DNA of 64,000 nt, from assembly GCF_002276225.1 (NCBI RefSeq), contig NZ_NQNY01000004.1, positions 38,219 to 102,218 of the forward strand, given 5' to 3'. A model generated the notes under the pieces. The model saw only the letters and a program-made list of their open reading frames with translations. It searched no databases and was not told the origin of the DNA. Positions 1-10,710 of this stretch are shown here, piece by piece; positions within the stretch are counted from its first letter, which is position 1; every line of letters begins with the position of its first letter. The position numbers were made by a program, and so were the translations under genes. This DNA is from Mycoplasmopsis agassizii (lineage in GTDB: Bacteria > Bacillota_I > Bacilli_A > Mycoplasmatales > Metamycoplasmataceae).

Positions 1-80
1 TTTTTACAGGTTTTTAAAAATGAAGTTAATCAATGACAGAAATAATTTCCGTGTTTTAGAAATATTAATAATTAACCAAA

Positions 81-110
81 AATAGGGTAGCAATGATGTT
101 ACCTTATTTT
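81..110 (+). terminator. Intrinsic terminator of a gene off the left edge
   Basis: A 12-bp stem with two G-T pairs (81-92 with 97-108) closes a 4-nt loop and runs into a T-rich tail. It probably ends a gene that lies left of the window. Confidence 0.5.
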
Positions 111-153
111 CATGTTTAAAATTTAGTGAAAAATGTATAATTAAAGAAATATC

Positions 154-1216
154 TGCTGAATTGTAATATCTAGCTCAATCAGAAAGGTTGGGAAGATATT
201 TTTTTATAATATCATATAGTATGTTGTATAAACGATTAGGTATTCAAGAAAGATTTGCAATTCAAATACTTTTGAGAGAAGGAAATAACATTACAGAAAT
301 ATCTAGAAAACTAGATAAAGATAAATCTACAATATCTAGAGAAATAAGAATAAATTCAAGTCACGGTGAGTATGATTCTGCTAAAGCTGAACAAAAAGCC
401 AATGAAAGAAAACATAAAAATTTTCAAACATTTGAGGGCAAGTATAAGGTGTTTGCTAAATATTTAATAGACAATTATAAACCTGAGACTAAGAGCATAA
501 AAGTCATTATTCATAGTTTTAAAGATAAACAGCCAAATGAACCTGTGCCATGCTGAAAGACTGTTTACAACTGAGCTAACTCAGGTAATTGGTTCATTAA
601 AAGAGACAATCTCTTAAGAAATGAATACAAACATAGAAAAAAACCTAAAATTTCTTACTACTCGAAATTTAAACATTTATGAGTTTTGCCCATATGGTTA
701 AGACCTGATTATATCAATGACAGAAGGAAATTCGGTCATTGAGAAATTGATTTAATTATTGGTAAAAAAGACTCAAATAGCAAAAATTTAATGAATTTGA
801 CAGAAAGATTAAGTAGAAAATCTTTTGTTATTCATGTTGATTCTAAGAAACCACAAGAAATTAATGAAAAACTCTCAATACTTATAAATGAAGAAAATTT
901 GTTTGTAAAATCAATTACTGTTGATAATGGCTTAGAATTTTCAAAGCTAAATGAAGTAGTTCAAGAACTAAAAATAATGATTTATTATTGTGGGCCGTAT
1001 GCTTCTTTTCAAAGAGGCTCCAACGAAAATTGAAATGGATTAATTAGAAGGTTTTACAAAAAAGGTACAGATTTTAGTTTTGTTTCAAAAAATGAATTGA
1101 AGATTGTTGAAGATGAAATCAACAGCATGCCTAGAGAAATTTTAGGGTGAAAATCTAGCAACAAAGTCTATGACTATTATATGAATTTAATGAAGTAAAT
1201 TAATGATTGCGCAGCA
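154..1216 (+). mobile_element. IS30-family insertion sequence, apparently intact
   Basis: The element carries one transposase gene. Its left end is inferred from the second, truncated copy at 47217-47527: the two sequences match from TGCTGAATTG (154) and diverge just left of it. The right end is inferred from an imperfect inverted repeat (TGCTG... read on the minus strand from 1216). The length of about 1.06 kb suits the family. No clear target duplication is visible, so the right boundary is uncertain. Confidence 0.6.
221..1198 (+). CDS. IS30-family transposase
   Basis: A 325-aa transposase that would cut and join the ends of its own element. The N-terminus has the IS30 helix-turn-helix (LGIQERFAIQILLREG, then EISRKLDKDKSTISREI). 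The C-terminal DDE catalytic core is visible as GHWEIDLIIG, then TVDNGLEF, and a last glutamate in NENWNGLIRRF. TGA encodes tryptophan at several sites, including conserved family positions (HWE, NWN), and no other stop interrupts the frame. A TTG at 188 is in frame, but ATG 221 gives the usual family N-terminus. It looks functional. Confidence 0.9.
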
Positions 1217-1437
1217 AACAGTTTTTAGTTCTCTAAAGACTATTTTCATAATGCAAAATCTAAAATAATTTGTTTAAATAAGCACTAAAAATGAATTTAA
1301 AAAATTTTTATTTGAAAATTGATGAATGTTTTATTTTAAGAATAAAAATTGATTATAATATCATTATAAACATTGAATTAAATATTACAATTCAAGATAA
1401 ATGATATAAATTTGGCATTAAAAGTAGAGTATTAAGC
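1217..1437. other. Intergenic region right of the IS
   Basis: AT-rich spacer with a possible -10 box (TATAAT near 1354) about 80 nt before the next gene. Nothing else is recognised. Confidence 0.3.
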
Positions 1438-2196
1438 ATGATTGAAATAGTTGTATGAGTATTTTTTGGATTTACTTTTTTATTTCCCTTACTAGCAATT
1501 TTAGCCAGCCTAAAATTGTTTAGAAATAGAGCACAAAAGAATAATAAAATGATTGAAACACGCTTAAAATGATTTAATATTTCATATATTACGCCTTTTG
1601 TTAATGGAAAAATTTCTAAAAGCAATAACATAGCATGAGCTTTTACAGAAATGTTTTTAGCTATTTTTCTTTCTACTATTCCATTATCCTATTTTTCAAT
1701 AGCTTATTTTATTTCACTAGAATTAATCTCGGATCAAAATTCAATCATCACCGAAAAAATTATTTATGGATTAACTGGTTTAGCAACAATTATTTTTTGA
1801 ATTCTAGAATCAGTAAACACTTCTAAAAATTACAAAATTAATAAGAAGACAATAATGGATAATGCTGACTTGCTAACAAAGCAAAAACTAATAGACCTAT
1901 TTAAAACTATAAGTTCAATACAATTAGATACAAAATCGTTAGGTGTAAAATATCGAGCCCTAGATATTCAAAATTTAAGATTTGCAAAGTCAATTTTTTT
2001 AAGAAAAGATGAAAATATATATGACAAGTACAACTTTTATTTTCAGTCAATGAATTATGCTACTCAGGCGATTTTACAAACACCACTTAAAAATACAGGT
2101 GTAAGTAATAAAGATTACTTAAGTGCTTATTCAAAGAAAATGTTTTATTATATTTTTGAAGATGAAATAAAACACTGAAAAATTTACTTAGATTAA
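1438..2196 (+). CDS. Hypothetical membrane protein
   Basis: A 252-aa protein that I do not recognise. One hydrophobic segment lies at the N-terminus (about 4-22) and two more at about 65-90 and 105-125, separated by a basic stretch. The C-terminal half (from about 140) is soluble and charged. The gene reads through in-frame TGA codons, which decode as tryptophan. ATG 1438 is the first plausible start, but it has no good Shine-Dalgarno. The topology suggests a membrane-anchored cytoplasmic domain. No motif assigns a function. Confidence 0.7.
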
Positions 2197-2389
2197 TCTA
2201 AAAATATTTTTAACTACTTATTAGAATATTGGTTCCATTTAAAAGTCATCAATATTTTTTATTTAGGAAATTAATGCTAACAAAATTATATTTTAGTCAG
2301 TTTTTAAAACACAAAGTAAGCTAAAATTGACTTTAAAAATTAGTATAATTTTCTAGATATTTTTTAACAAAAGATACTAAAAATTTACT

Positions 2390-2396
2390 ATAATAA
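2390..2396 (+). promoter_or_regulatory. -10 box for tRNA-Arg
   Basis: TATAAT lies about 11 nt before the mature tRNA 5' end, at the right distance to start a short pre-tRNA leader. Confidence 0.5.
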
Positions 2397-2406
2397 AAAA
2401 ACGGTT

Positions 2407-2483
2407 GATTGCGTAGCTCAGTTGGATAGAGCACGAGCCTTCTAAGCTTGTGGTCGGAGGTTCGAATCCTCTCGCGATCGCCA
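2407..2483 (+). tRNA. tRNA-Arg (anticodon TCT)
   Basis: A complete cloverleaf: acceptor GATTGCG pairs with CGCGATC, the D arm has GCTC, the anticodon stem CGAGC/GCTTG closes loop CTTCTAA with anticodon TCT, the T arm contains GGTTCGAATCC, and CCA is encoded. It reads AGA/AGG, the main arginine codons in this genome. The next gene starts 21 nt downstream and may be cotranscribed. Confidence 0.96.
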
Positions 2484-2504
2484 TTTTTTTTATTTAATAA
2501 ACAT

Positions 2505-3116
2505 ATGGACAATTCATCAAAAGAACTTCAGTCTGAAATTGAAACTATTTTAGGACTTAATGAAGAAGTAAAAACTAAAATTTTTCTGCTTGAAAAATTA
2601 AAGTTTCAATTTGTTTTTCAACATGAACAAGATTTAATTGATGAAGCAATTGAAAAAGTTAAACTTGATAAGTTGGAAGATAATTATTATAACTATCAAG
2701 AAATTTTATCTAATTTTCAAAGTTATCCAGATGAATTAGTAATTGATTCAATTAACGGAATACTAAAAAATGAAACATCTGAAATAGATAAAATCAAACA
2801 AATTTTTTATTCAGCTCACAAGCCTTCATTAAAATTTCATGCGCTAGATAAACTGATCAGATTAGAAGAAAATTTTGATTTTTTTTATAATCAAAAAATC
2901 TTTAATACAAAAGATATTTTACCTTTTAAAAAATCTTTAGCATATGTCAAGGTTAGTCAGTTACTGCAAAGTAATAATTTAAGTGAAGAACATATTCAGG
3001 ATTTATTAAAAATTATTTTTAATGAAAAGGTTTTAATTGTTGATTATTTTTTGGATGAAAAGTACCAACAAAAAATCATTGAAACAGCAATGATTTTTTT
3101 AGATAAGATTAAATAA
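2505..3116 (+). CDS. Hypothetical protein, helical and acidic
   Basis: A 203-aa soluble protein of unknown function, rich in leucine, glutamate and lysine and probably all helical. It has no signal peptide or membrane segment. The open frame extends upstream into the tRNA, but ATG 2505 (MDNSSKELQ) is the sensible start. There is no Shine-Dalgarno, so expression may depend on readthrough from the tRNA. It precedes tig by 69 nt in the same direction, which hints at a housekeeping setting. Confidence 0.7.
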   Translation: MDNSSKELQSEIETILGLNEEVKTKIFLLEKLKFQFVFQHEQDLIDEAIEKVKLDKLEDNYYNYQEILSNFQSYPDELVIDSINGILKNETSEIDKIKQIFYSAHKPSLKFHALDKLIRLEENFDFFYNQKIFNTKDILPFKKSLAYVKVSQLLQSNNLSEEHIQDLLKIIFNEKVLIVDYFLDEKYQQKIIETAMIFLDKIK

Positions 3117-3185
3117 AAAATATTCAGTTATTTAATATAATATAAATAATTTTTAAAATTTCAAAAAATTATGAAAGAGGAAATC

Positions 3186-4640
3186 ATGACAAAAAGAACT
3201 ATAGACAAAGAAAATAGTGAAATCGTTGTTGAAGTTTCTGTACCTTCTGCAGAATGAAAATCTGCACAAGAAAAAGCATTCAACGAACTATTAAAAAGTG
3301 TAAGAATCGATGGTTTTAGACCTGGCTCAAAAAGCCCTGCTTTTAGAGAACAAGCAAGTAGAAGAATCTCTTCTCAGGCTAAATGAGAAAAAGCAATTAA
3401 TGAAAAATTTTTAAATAAATATTTACAAGTTGCTAATGAAAAAATCGATCCTTCAAAAGATACAATTTTAGATTCACCTAACTATACAATTTCAAAAATT
3501 AGTGATGAACAATTAGAAATTAAATTTCTATATCCAATTTATCCTGAAATGGAGAAATTTAATTACACAGGTTTAAAAGTAAAATTAGGACACTTATCTC
3601 CTGATAAAAAAGACATTGAAGAAGCATTACAAGACTTCACTAGAAGACATGCAAAATGAGAATCAACAACTGAAAAAGCTAGTGAAGGTGATGAAATGGT
3701 TTTTGATTTTGTGGGTTCAATTGATGGAGTTGAATTTGATGGTGGATCTGCAGAAGATCACTCATTAAAAATCGGCGGTAAAACATTTATCCCTGGTTTT
3801 GAAGAGCAACTTGTTGGATTAAAAACTGGTGATAAAAAAGATATCAAAGTTAGCTTCCCAACTGACTATTATGTATCTGAATATGCAGGAAAAGAAGCAG
3901 TTTTCGCTATTAATGTTAAAGATGTTAAAAAGCCAGGTACCATTGAATTAAACAAAGAATTTTTTGACAAAATTAGTCTTAAAGATGTAACTGATGAAAA
4001 ATCTTTAAAAGAATATTTAAAGAAAAATCTTGAATCAGAAATTGCTGATAAAGCAATTGAAAAATTCAGAGCAGAAGCATTTGCTGAAATCAAAAAAGGT
4101 AGTGAAATTTTATATCCAAGAGCCCTAGTTTTACGTGAAATGTCAGCAATTAATAACCGTTTTGAAGATACTTTAAAACAACAAGGATTAACTAGAGCAG
4201 AGTATCTAGAATACCTAAAATCTTCAGATGAAAAACTAGCAGAACAAATTAGAACTGAAGCTAAAAATTCTTTAACTGATCAATTAATTTATGTTGAAAT
4301 TTCACGTCGTGAAAAAATTAATGCAGCACAAAAAGATTATGATGCACACTATAAAAAATTAGCAGCAACATACAAAATGTCATTAGAAACTGTTACAGGT
4401 GCTTTAACAAAAGAACAACTTCAAGCAACCATTGTTAACTTATTAGTAGCAGATAAATTAATTGAATTAAATGACAAAAAAGGTTTTGAAGAATTAACTA
4501 AATATCGTGAAGAGCAATCTAAAAAATACGATGAAATTCTTAAATCTTTAGAAGCAGAAAAACCTAAAACTGAAAAAGATTCTGAAACTAAAGCAGAACC
4601 TAAAAAGTCAACAAGTGCTAAAAAAACAACCAAAAAATAA
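3186..4640 (+). CDS. tig: Trigger factor, ribosome-associated chaperone
   Basis: A 484-aa chaperone that binds the ribosomal exit tunnel and shields nascent chains. The N-terminal ribosome-binding domain carries the GFRPG signature near residue 45. A FKBP-type peptidyl-prolyl isomerase domain follows (about 168-255, with FDFVGSIDG and IPGFEEQLVG), then the helical C-terminal cradle. The last 40 residues are a lysine/glutamate-rich tail, seen in other mycoplasmas. AAAGAGGA just upstream selects ATG 3186 over the in-frame ATG 3171. Several TGA codons encode tryptophan in the N-domain. Confidence 0.95.
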
Positions 4641-4649
4641 TTTAAATTT

Positions 4650-4681
4650 AGAACTTGATTTAACAGGTTCTATTTTTTTAT
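4650..4681 (+). terminator. Terminator after tig
   Basis: AGAAC pairs with GTTCT over a short loop, followed by a run of seven T. The stem is weak. Confidence 0.45.
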
Positions 4682-4709
4682 TTGTTAATTCAAAAATACT
4701 TTGAATTAA

Positions 4710-5021
4710 CTATTTTAATAGTTCATCAAGATATTTTTTAATTTCTTCAAGTTGTTCATGATTTGAAATTAATCATAATTCTTGATCATCTAAAACTGAA
4801 TTAGACATAAAAATTATGTCTTCTTCAATTGCTTCTAAATCGATTTCTTGATCAGATTTTTCTACTTGTTTAAACATGATTTTAAACAAGGTATTTTTTA
4901 ATCAAAAAGTTAAATCAATTGCTTTTATGTCGGCATTATCATTTAATTTATACTCGATTTTTTTCTCGTATAAATAATTAATAAAATCCAGTTTTAATTT
5001 TTCTAAATCAGCGTTATACAT
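4710..5021 (-). CDS. Small hypothetical acidic protein
   Basis: A 103-aa soluble protein (MYNADLEKLKLDFINYL...) rich in D, E, K and L, without a signal peptide. It contains two TGA tryptophan codons. I do not recognise the family. It diverges from secA, and the two genes share a 59-nt promoter region. A TAAAAT -10 box ends exactly 6 nt before its ATG, so the mRNA is probably leaderless. Codon use matches its neighbours. Confidence 0.7.
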
Positions 5022-5080
5022 AATTTAATTTTATCTGAAATAATCAGGTTGCTTTTTTCTTTATAAAGTAAAATACTAAT
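5022..5080. promoter_or_regulatory. Divergent promoters of the 4710 gene and secA
   Basis: Each direction has TAAAAT followed by a 6-nt spacer and then ATG: minus-strand box 5028-5033, plus-strand box 5069-5074. With normal transcription start spacing both mRNAs would begin at or within a base of the start codon. Confidence 0.5.
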
Positions 5081-7654
5081 ATGCTTGAAAATCTAAAAAA
5101 ATCATTTAACAAAATTTTTAAATCAACCGAAATGCGTGTGGCTGAAAATGAATTAATGAGAATTAATTCATATAAAGAAAAATTTGCATCCATGAATGAC
5201 GATGAATTAAAAGGACAAACTGCTATTTTTCTAGAACGCCTTGAAAAAGGTGAAACACTAGAACATATTAGAGCAGAAGTTTTTGCAACTGCTCGTGAAG
5301 CAACAAAAAGAATTTTAGGAAAATTCCCTTATGATGTGCAAATGCTAGGTGGAGTTATTTTAGATCTAGGTTCAGTTGCTGAAATGAAAACTGGTGAAGG
5401 AAAAACCATTACTTCAATTGCACCTGTTTATTTAAACGCCCTTTCTAAAAAAGGCGTAATTGTTTCAACAGTTAATGAATACTTAGCAGAACGTGATGCT
5501 TTAGAAATGGGTGAGGTACATAACTTTTTAGGAATTAGTGTTTGTGTTAATAAACCACAAATGAATCCCACTTTAAAAAGACAGGCTTATGCTTGTGATG
5601 TTACTTATTCAATTCACTCTGAACTAGGTTTTGATTATTTAAGAGATAACATGGTTGGTAGTTTAGAAGAAAAAGTACAGCGTGGGCTTAACTACATTTT
5701 AATTGATGAAGTTGATTCAATTTTAATTGATGAAGCTAAAACTCCTTTAATTATTTCAGGTGGAGAAAAAAATCAATCTTCAATGTATTTATCAACTGAT
5801 CAATTTGTTAGAACTATTTCTCAAGAAGATTATGAAATTGATGAAGAATCAAAAACTATTAAGTTAACTGAATCAGGAATTGATAAAGCAAATAAATTTT
5901 TTAATTTAAATAATTTATTTGACATTGCTAATTCAGAACTTGTGCATCGCATTCAAAATGCCTTGCGTGCTCATAAAATTATGTCACTTAATGTTGAATA
6001 CATTGTTCGTGATGAAAAAATCGAATTAGTCGATGCTTTTACAGGTCGTGTGATGGAAGGTCGTGCTTATTCAGAAGGATTACAGCAAGCAATCCAAGCC
6101 AAAGAAAGAATAGAAATTGAGCCCGAAACTAAAACTTTGGCAACAATTACTTATCAGAACTTTTTCAGAATGTTTAATAAATTATCAGGTATGACTGGAA
6201 CAGGTAAAACTGAAGAACAAGAATTTATTGATATTTATAACATGCGTGTTAATGTAATTCCTACTAATAAACCAATTGTCCGCAAGGATGATGATGATGT
6301 AATTTACCTTGACATGGCAAGTAAAAATCAAGGTATTTTAGAAGAGGTTCAAAGAGTTCATAAAACAGGACAACCACTTTTAATTGGTACTCAACAAATT
6401 GAGCAATCTGAAATTTTGCATGAAATTTTTAAAAAAGCAGGATTACCTCATACAGTCTTAAATGCAAAACAAAATGCTTCTGAAGCAGACATTGTTTCGC
6501 AAGCAGGTCGCTTTGGTGCAATCACAATTGCAACCAATATGGCAGGAAGAGGAACTGACATTAAGCCTGATGAAAAGTCATTGCAAGCAGGTGGGCTTTA
6601 TGTTTTAGGAACTGAAAAGGCAGAAAGCAGAAGAATTGATAATCAGCTTCGTGGTCGTAGTGGTCGCCAAGGTGATGTTGGTTATTCAAGATTTTTCTTA
6701 TCATTAGATGATCAATTAATTTTACGTTTTGCTGTGCAAGATAAATGAAAAGCAATGTTTGCAAAAGCAGGTACAAAGCCAATAGATGACAAGCAACTTT
6801 TACAAGTTGTACAACGTGCACAACGCAAAATTGAAGGATTCAATTTTGACTCTCGAAAAACAGTTTTAAACTACGATGATGTTATTAGACAACAACGTGA
6901 TTTAATTTATTCGCAGCGTGATTTAATTCTTTCTCAAGATGATTTATTAAAAACAATTGAAGCAATGATTAATCGCAGTGTAAATCACATTTTGAAGCTA
7001 CCTATTTTTTATTTAAAAACAGGTCAAATTAATTATTCTGAATTGACTAATTACATTAATAATCAATTTTTGAATTTAAGTAAATTCAAATTTGAAGAAG
7101 CTAAATTAAGATCAATGCATATCGATGATATGGCTGAATATTTAAGCGACATTTTAAAAGATGAATATGAAGAATTAAGAGTTAATATTGCAGAAAATTA
7201 TGGAGCAGGTTACGTTCTAGTTGAAGAAAGAAGTAAGATCTTAAAACAACTTGATCACCTATGACAAAACCATATAAATGCTATGGATAAATTGAGAACA
7301 AATTCAAATCTAGCACAATATGCTCAAAAAAATCCATATCAAATTTACACCCAAGAAGGGACAAAGAAATTTGATGCATTAATCATTCAAATTGCTTTAA
7401 ATGCTTGTGTCGATTTATTCAATAATCCGCAAGCAGTTTATAGAGAAAGAAATGTTCTTTCACAAGAAATTCAAGCAGGTAATACTTTAACTTTATCTGT
7501 TGAAGATCTTGAAGCCTTAAAAAGATTCGATCTTGAATCATTAAATGAGAATGTAAGACAATCATTATCATTTTTAAATGAAGATCAGATGAAACAATTA
7601 ATCAAAAATATTGAACAAGCAGCATCGGAAATTAATGCTAAAAAAGATAGTTAG
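5081..7654 (+). CDS. secA: Preprotein translocase ATPase SecA
   Basis: An 857-aa motor that pushes secretory proteins, including the many lipoproteins here, through SecYEG. Visible elements are the Walker A region MKTGEGKT (about residue 105), DEVDSILIDEA (about 208), the GRVMEGRAYSEG crosslinking-domain segment, TGTGKTEEQE, NMAGRGTDI and the QLRGRSGRQGD helicase motif VI. The zinc-binding C-terminal tail of longer SecAs is absent. Two in-frame TGA codons (6746-6748 and 7262-7264) encode tryptophan. There is no Shine-Dalgarno, and the start lies 6 nt after a TAAAAT box. Confidence 0.97.
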
Positions 7655-7724
7655 ATTTTTTTAATTATCCAAGTCAAAAGTTTTAAACTTTTAAAATTAT
7701 TTTAAAGATAGAAAGATTCTAGTA

Positions 7725-8423
7725 GTGAAGAAAAATAAATTAAGCCATGAAGCAGAAGTCAAAATTCTTGCTTTACACGCATCAACTTATACGATGCAAA
7801 GAATTTCTTTAATGGAGTGGGCAACCTATACTGAAGATGAGAATTTTGATATGGATGAACTAATCAATTTTTTATGTTCATCGTTTTTATATCATTTTTA
7901 TCAATATTGAAACCTTGCTCAAGTTAAGGAAAACCTGCAGATTAATGACTTTATTAATAATATGGACACCTTGAAAGAAATTCTTTCACCTAGAAAATTT
8001 ATTGAATTTATTAGCCAAGGAGCAGATTTAAAAGAATTCTTACTTGTTCTTTTAGTACAAAGAATTGACTGAATTGAAGACCTTGAAAGAGCGCTTGACT
8101 ATTATCAAATAAAATGACTAGCAGTTCAATATGCTAATTATTTAATAAAAGAGCAATATAACGGTGGCTTTATTGTTGGGGAAAAAGACAATAGTGCCCT
8201 AAGTTTTGTTAAAGATGTTTTTAAAAAACTATCCATTCCTTTTGATTCAAAAAGCGTTAAATTGCGTTTTTCAGACAGGAGTAAAAAAACTTTGATTAGT
8301 GTTTCCCTTGAAGCTGAAAAACTAGTTCCACTTGATGATTATTTAGTTGAAGAAGTTTTATCTATGGAAGATGTTCAAGACTTTTTCAAAAGAAAATATG
8401 AAGAATTTTCTCCACAAAAATAA
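7725..8423 (+). CDS. Hypothetical protein downstream of secA
   Basis: A 232-aa protein of unknown function (KKNKLSHEAEVKILALHAST...), mostly helical, acidic and soluble. It starts with GTG 7725, with AGAAAG about 10 nt upstream. It includes TGA tryptophan codons and ends just before a strong hairpin terminator. It lies 70 nt after secA in the same direction and could be cotranscribed. There is no signal peptide and I see no catalytic motif. Confidence 0.7.
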
Positions 8424-8433
8424 TTAATAAATG

Positions 8434-8475
8434 ATACGAAAAGAGCCTGTTTTAGGGCTTTTTCGTATTTTTTTT
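8434..8475. terminator. Bidirectional terminator between two convergent genes
   Basis: A long stem ATACGAAAAGAGCC / GGGCTTTTTCGTAT with T-runs outward on both strands. The right arm encodes the last codons of coaD. Confidence 0.8.
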
Positions 8476-8910
8476 GTCTAAATATTTTTGGTGTCTCTCA
8501 AGTGTCGAAGAAAAAGTAATTCCTTCAAAATCAGGAAAAATAATAATTGTTTCTAAATCATTATTAAGCATTTTATTTCCAGCAGCTAACTCTGTTTCAT
8601 AATTATAATCGATTACATTTCGTGCACTTCTAATTAAAAAAGTTGCGCCTAACTCTTTTGCTAAATGTGCTGTAAATTTATTTTTATTTATTAGAACTTT
8701 TACGTTTTCAAGATTTTGATCAGTAATTAGTTTTTTAATATTTTTTTGTGCTTGATCAAAATAATCAGAATTAGTTTTATCTGGATTTTGAGTTATAACT
8801 ACATAAATGAAATCAAAAAGTTTTAATGCCTTTTTTAAAATCAAAAAGTGACCCCTATGAAAGGGATTAAAGGAACCAGGAAAAATAGCTATTTTTCTTT
8901 TTTCTGTCAT
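8452..8910 (-). CDS. coaD: Phosphopantetheine adenylyltransferase
   Basis: A 152-aa nucleotidyltransferase that makes dephospho-CoA from 4'-phosphopantetheine and ATP. It shows the GSFNPFHRGH motif (the T/HxGH nucleotidyltransferase signature), the RSARNVIDYNYETELA segment typical of CoaD, and ITFSSTLERH near the end, where CoaD has ISSSxVR. The start is ATG 8910. A TTG 27 nt upstream is possible, but a TATAAT (8917-8922) sits 6 nt before ATG 8910, implying a leaderless mRNA. A NadD-like relative is less likely. Confidence 0.82.
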   Translation of the reverse strand: MTEKRKIAIFPGSFNPFHRGHFLILKKALKLFDFIYVVITQNPDKTNSDYFDQAQKNIKKLITDQNLENVKVLINKNKFTAHLAKELGATFLIRSARNVIDYNYETELAAGNKMLNNDLETIIIFPDFEGITFSSTLERHQKYLDKKNTKKP

Positions 8911-8965
8911 TGCTGAATTATAATTCAAAAAGTGCAAATTAAAAATATTATTGTGAGGTGTTTAT

Positions 8966-9517
8966 ATGTTTTTTAATTTAAGTATTTATGATGACAAAAA
9001 AGAAGCTTACATTAAAACTGCGCAATCAGTTTTAAATATTTTAAGAGTAAAAGGTACAGGTAATTTATTAATATCATCAACTGATAATCTTCAAGATTTA
9101 TATTTTTTTCTAAATATATTATCTAATGAAGAAAGTTTAGATTGAGGTAAATTCAATATTTTTGTTGATGATAGTAATTCCAATTCAAAGAAACTAGATA
9201 ATGTTTTTTTAAATCAAAATGATTTCAAAAATATTTTTTATTTAAGTCAAATCAGTGACCTTGAAAAGTATAAAAACGTGAATATTGATTATGCTTTTGT
9301 TGATATTGAATTTGAAATTAAGTTATCTTTAACTCAACATTTAATAAAAAAATCAACAACAATTTTTTTAAATTTTGAAGATGGTTTTTACAACCATGAA
9401 ATTAAAAATATACTTAATTCAGACAAAAAATTATCACTTACTGGAATTGATTTATCGATAGGTCAATTTGCAAATTTTATAATCCATAAAAACGATTTTA
9501 GTAGCATAATTAAATAA
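8966..9517 (+). CDS. Hypothetical protein opening an ABC-transporter operon; weak NagB-like look
   Basis: A 183-aa soluble protein with Shine-Dalgarno GAGGTG. Its stop overlaps the ATG of the next ATPase gene by one base (TAATG), so it belongs to the importer operon. LLISSTDNLQDLYFFL followed by DWGKFNIFVDD resembles the substrate-binding and DWxxVxxFxxDE segments of glucosamine-6-phosphate isomerase (NagB/RpiA-fold) proteins. The catalytic residues are not convincingly kept, so a degenerate NagB-like sensor or enzyme is only a guess. Its place in a sugar-importer operon fits that idea. Confidence 0.65.
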
Positions 9518-10710
9518 TGAAAAATATTTCTGATTCAATTATTGAAATTCAAAATCTGGAATTTTCTTACAAGAAGGAAATTGTTTTGAAAATCAATAAA
9601 TTGAAATTTCCAAAAAATAAAATTTCAGTAATGCTTGGTCCTTCTGGATCAGGAAAAACCACCCTTCTAAATCTAATTGCAGGTTTTCTAAAAAATAAAA
9701 ATGGTGACATAAATTTAAACAGTAATCAAGACCTAAGTTTTATAACTCAAGAGTCAGTTTTATATGATCAAGTTAGCACTTTCAGAAATATTTTTTTATC
9801 AGCTAAAAACTCTGAATCATGATTAATTTCAAAGTATAAGAACTTTATTGAAACACACAAACAATATCTAAATCATTTTTTAAAAAGTTTATATGATAAT
9901 TTAGTAAATATTACTAATTTGAACAAAAAACAAATGTCAAGAACAACCTATAAATTAGGATTAATTTATAAGGCATTATGAATTTTAATTTTCTTCAAAG
10001 ATATAAAAAAGTTTAGACCGATTTATAAACAATTTTCAATCAAGAATGTAGCTAAAAAAGAAATTAAGAAAATTACTGAAAAGTTAGAAATAGATGAATT
10101 CTTAAATAAAAATGCAGGGCAACTTTCAGGTGGCCAAAGACAAAGAGTTGCATTTGCAAAAGCAATTATAAAAAATTCATCCATTATTTTAATGGATGAA
10201 CCTTTCGCTGCACTTGATGCTAAGATTAAAGAAAAAACAAGAATCTGATTAACTAAAATTCAAAAACAATTTAACTTAAGTATTGTGCTTGTAACTCACG
10301 ACCAGCAAGATGCAATGATAGTTGGAGATTATGTTTTAGTTTTAAAAGATGGTGTTGTTCAACAATTTGATACACCACAAAATTTATATTCAAACCCGTT
10401 AAATTTATTCGTTGCTAAATTTATTGGATATCCAGAAATTAATTTCTTAAAGGAAGAAAGAGATAAAAAATATTTCATCCGATCAAACAATATTCATATT
10501 TCAAATAGCGAAAATCCTAGTGATTTAGTAACTATTAAAAAAGAAATTGGTGAAAATGTTTACTATGAAGTTTTTTCAAATCAATATAAAAAGCCACTAG
10601 TCGTTCTTGATAAAAAAAGACTATTTAATGCAGGTGAGAAGGTAAATTTATTTATTGATAATGAAGCAATTTTAGTTTTTGATGAAAAAGGTGATAGAGT
10701 GTATGCTTAA
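9517..10710 (+). CDS. ABC importer ATP-binding protein (sugar type)
   Basis: A 397-aa ATPase energising the permease pair encoded next. It has Walker [10 protein letters not shown] (about residue 41), signature [14 protein letters not shown] (about 203), Walker [13 protein letters not shown] (about 225), H-loop VTHDQQDAM (about 258), and a C-terminal regulatory domain as in MalK/UgpC/PotA. About 60 extra helical residues lie between Walker A and the signature, a mycoplasma habit. It overlaps genes on both sides. The permeases look like the sugar/glycerol-phosphate (UgpAE/MalFG) class. No binding protein is in this operon. Confidence 0.85.

Noticed and set aside
1635..1826. A 63-codon open frame starting at ATG 1635 on the plus strand
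   Set aside because: It lies in another frame within the longer membrane protein gene (1438-2196), which reads on when TGA is tryptophan.
3869..4633. Minus-strand open frames inside tig
   Set aside because: They are antisense shadows of a well-conserved gene and have no start signals.
6740..7290. secA as a split or frameshifted gene
   Set aside because: The only breaks are in-frame TGA codons, which encode tryptophan here, and the family alignment words continue across them.
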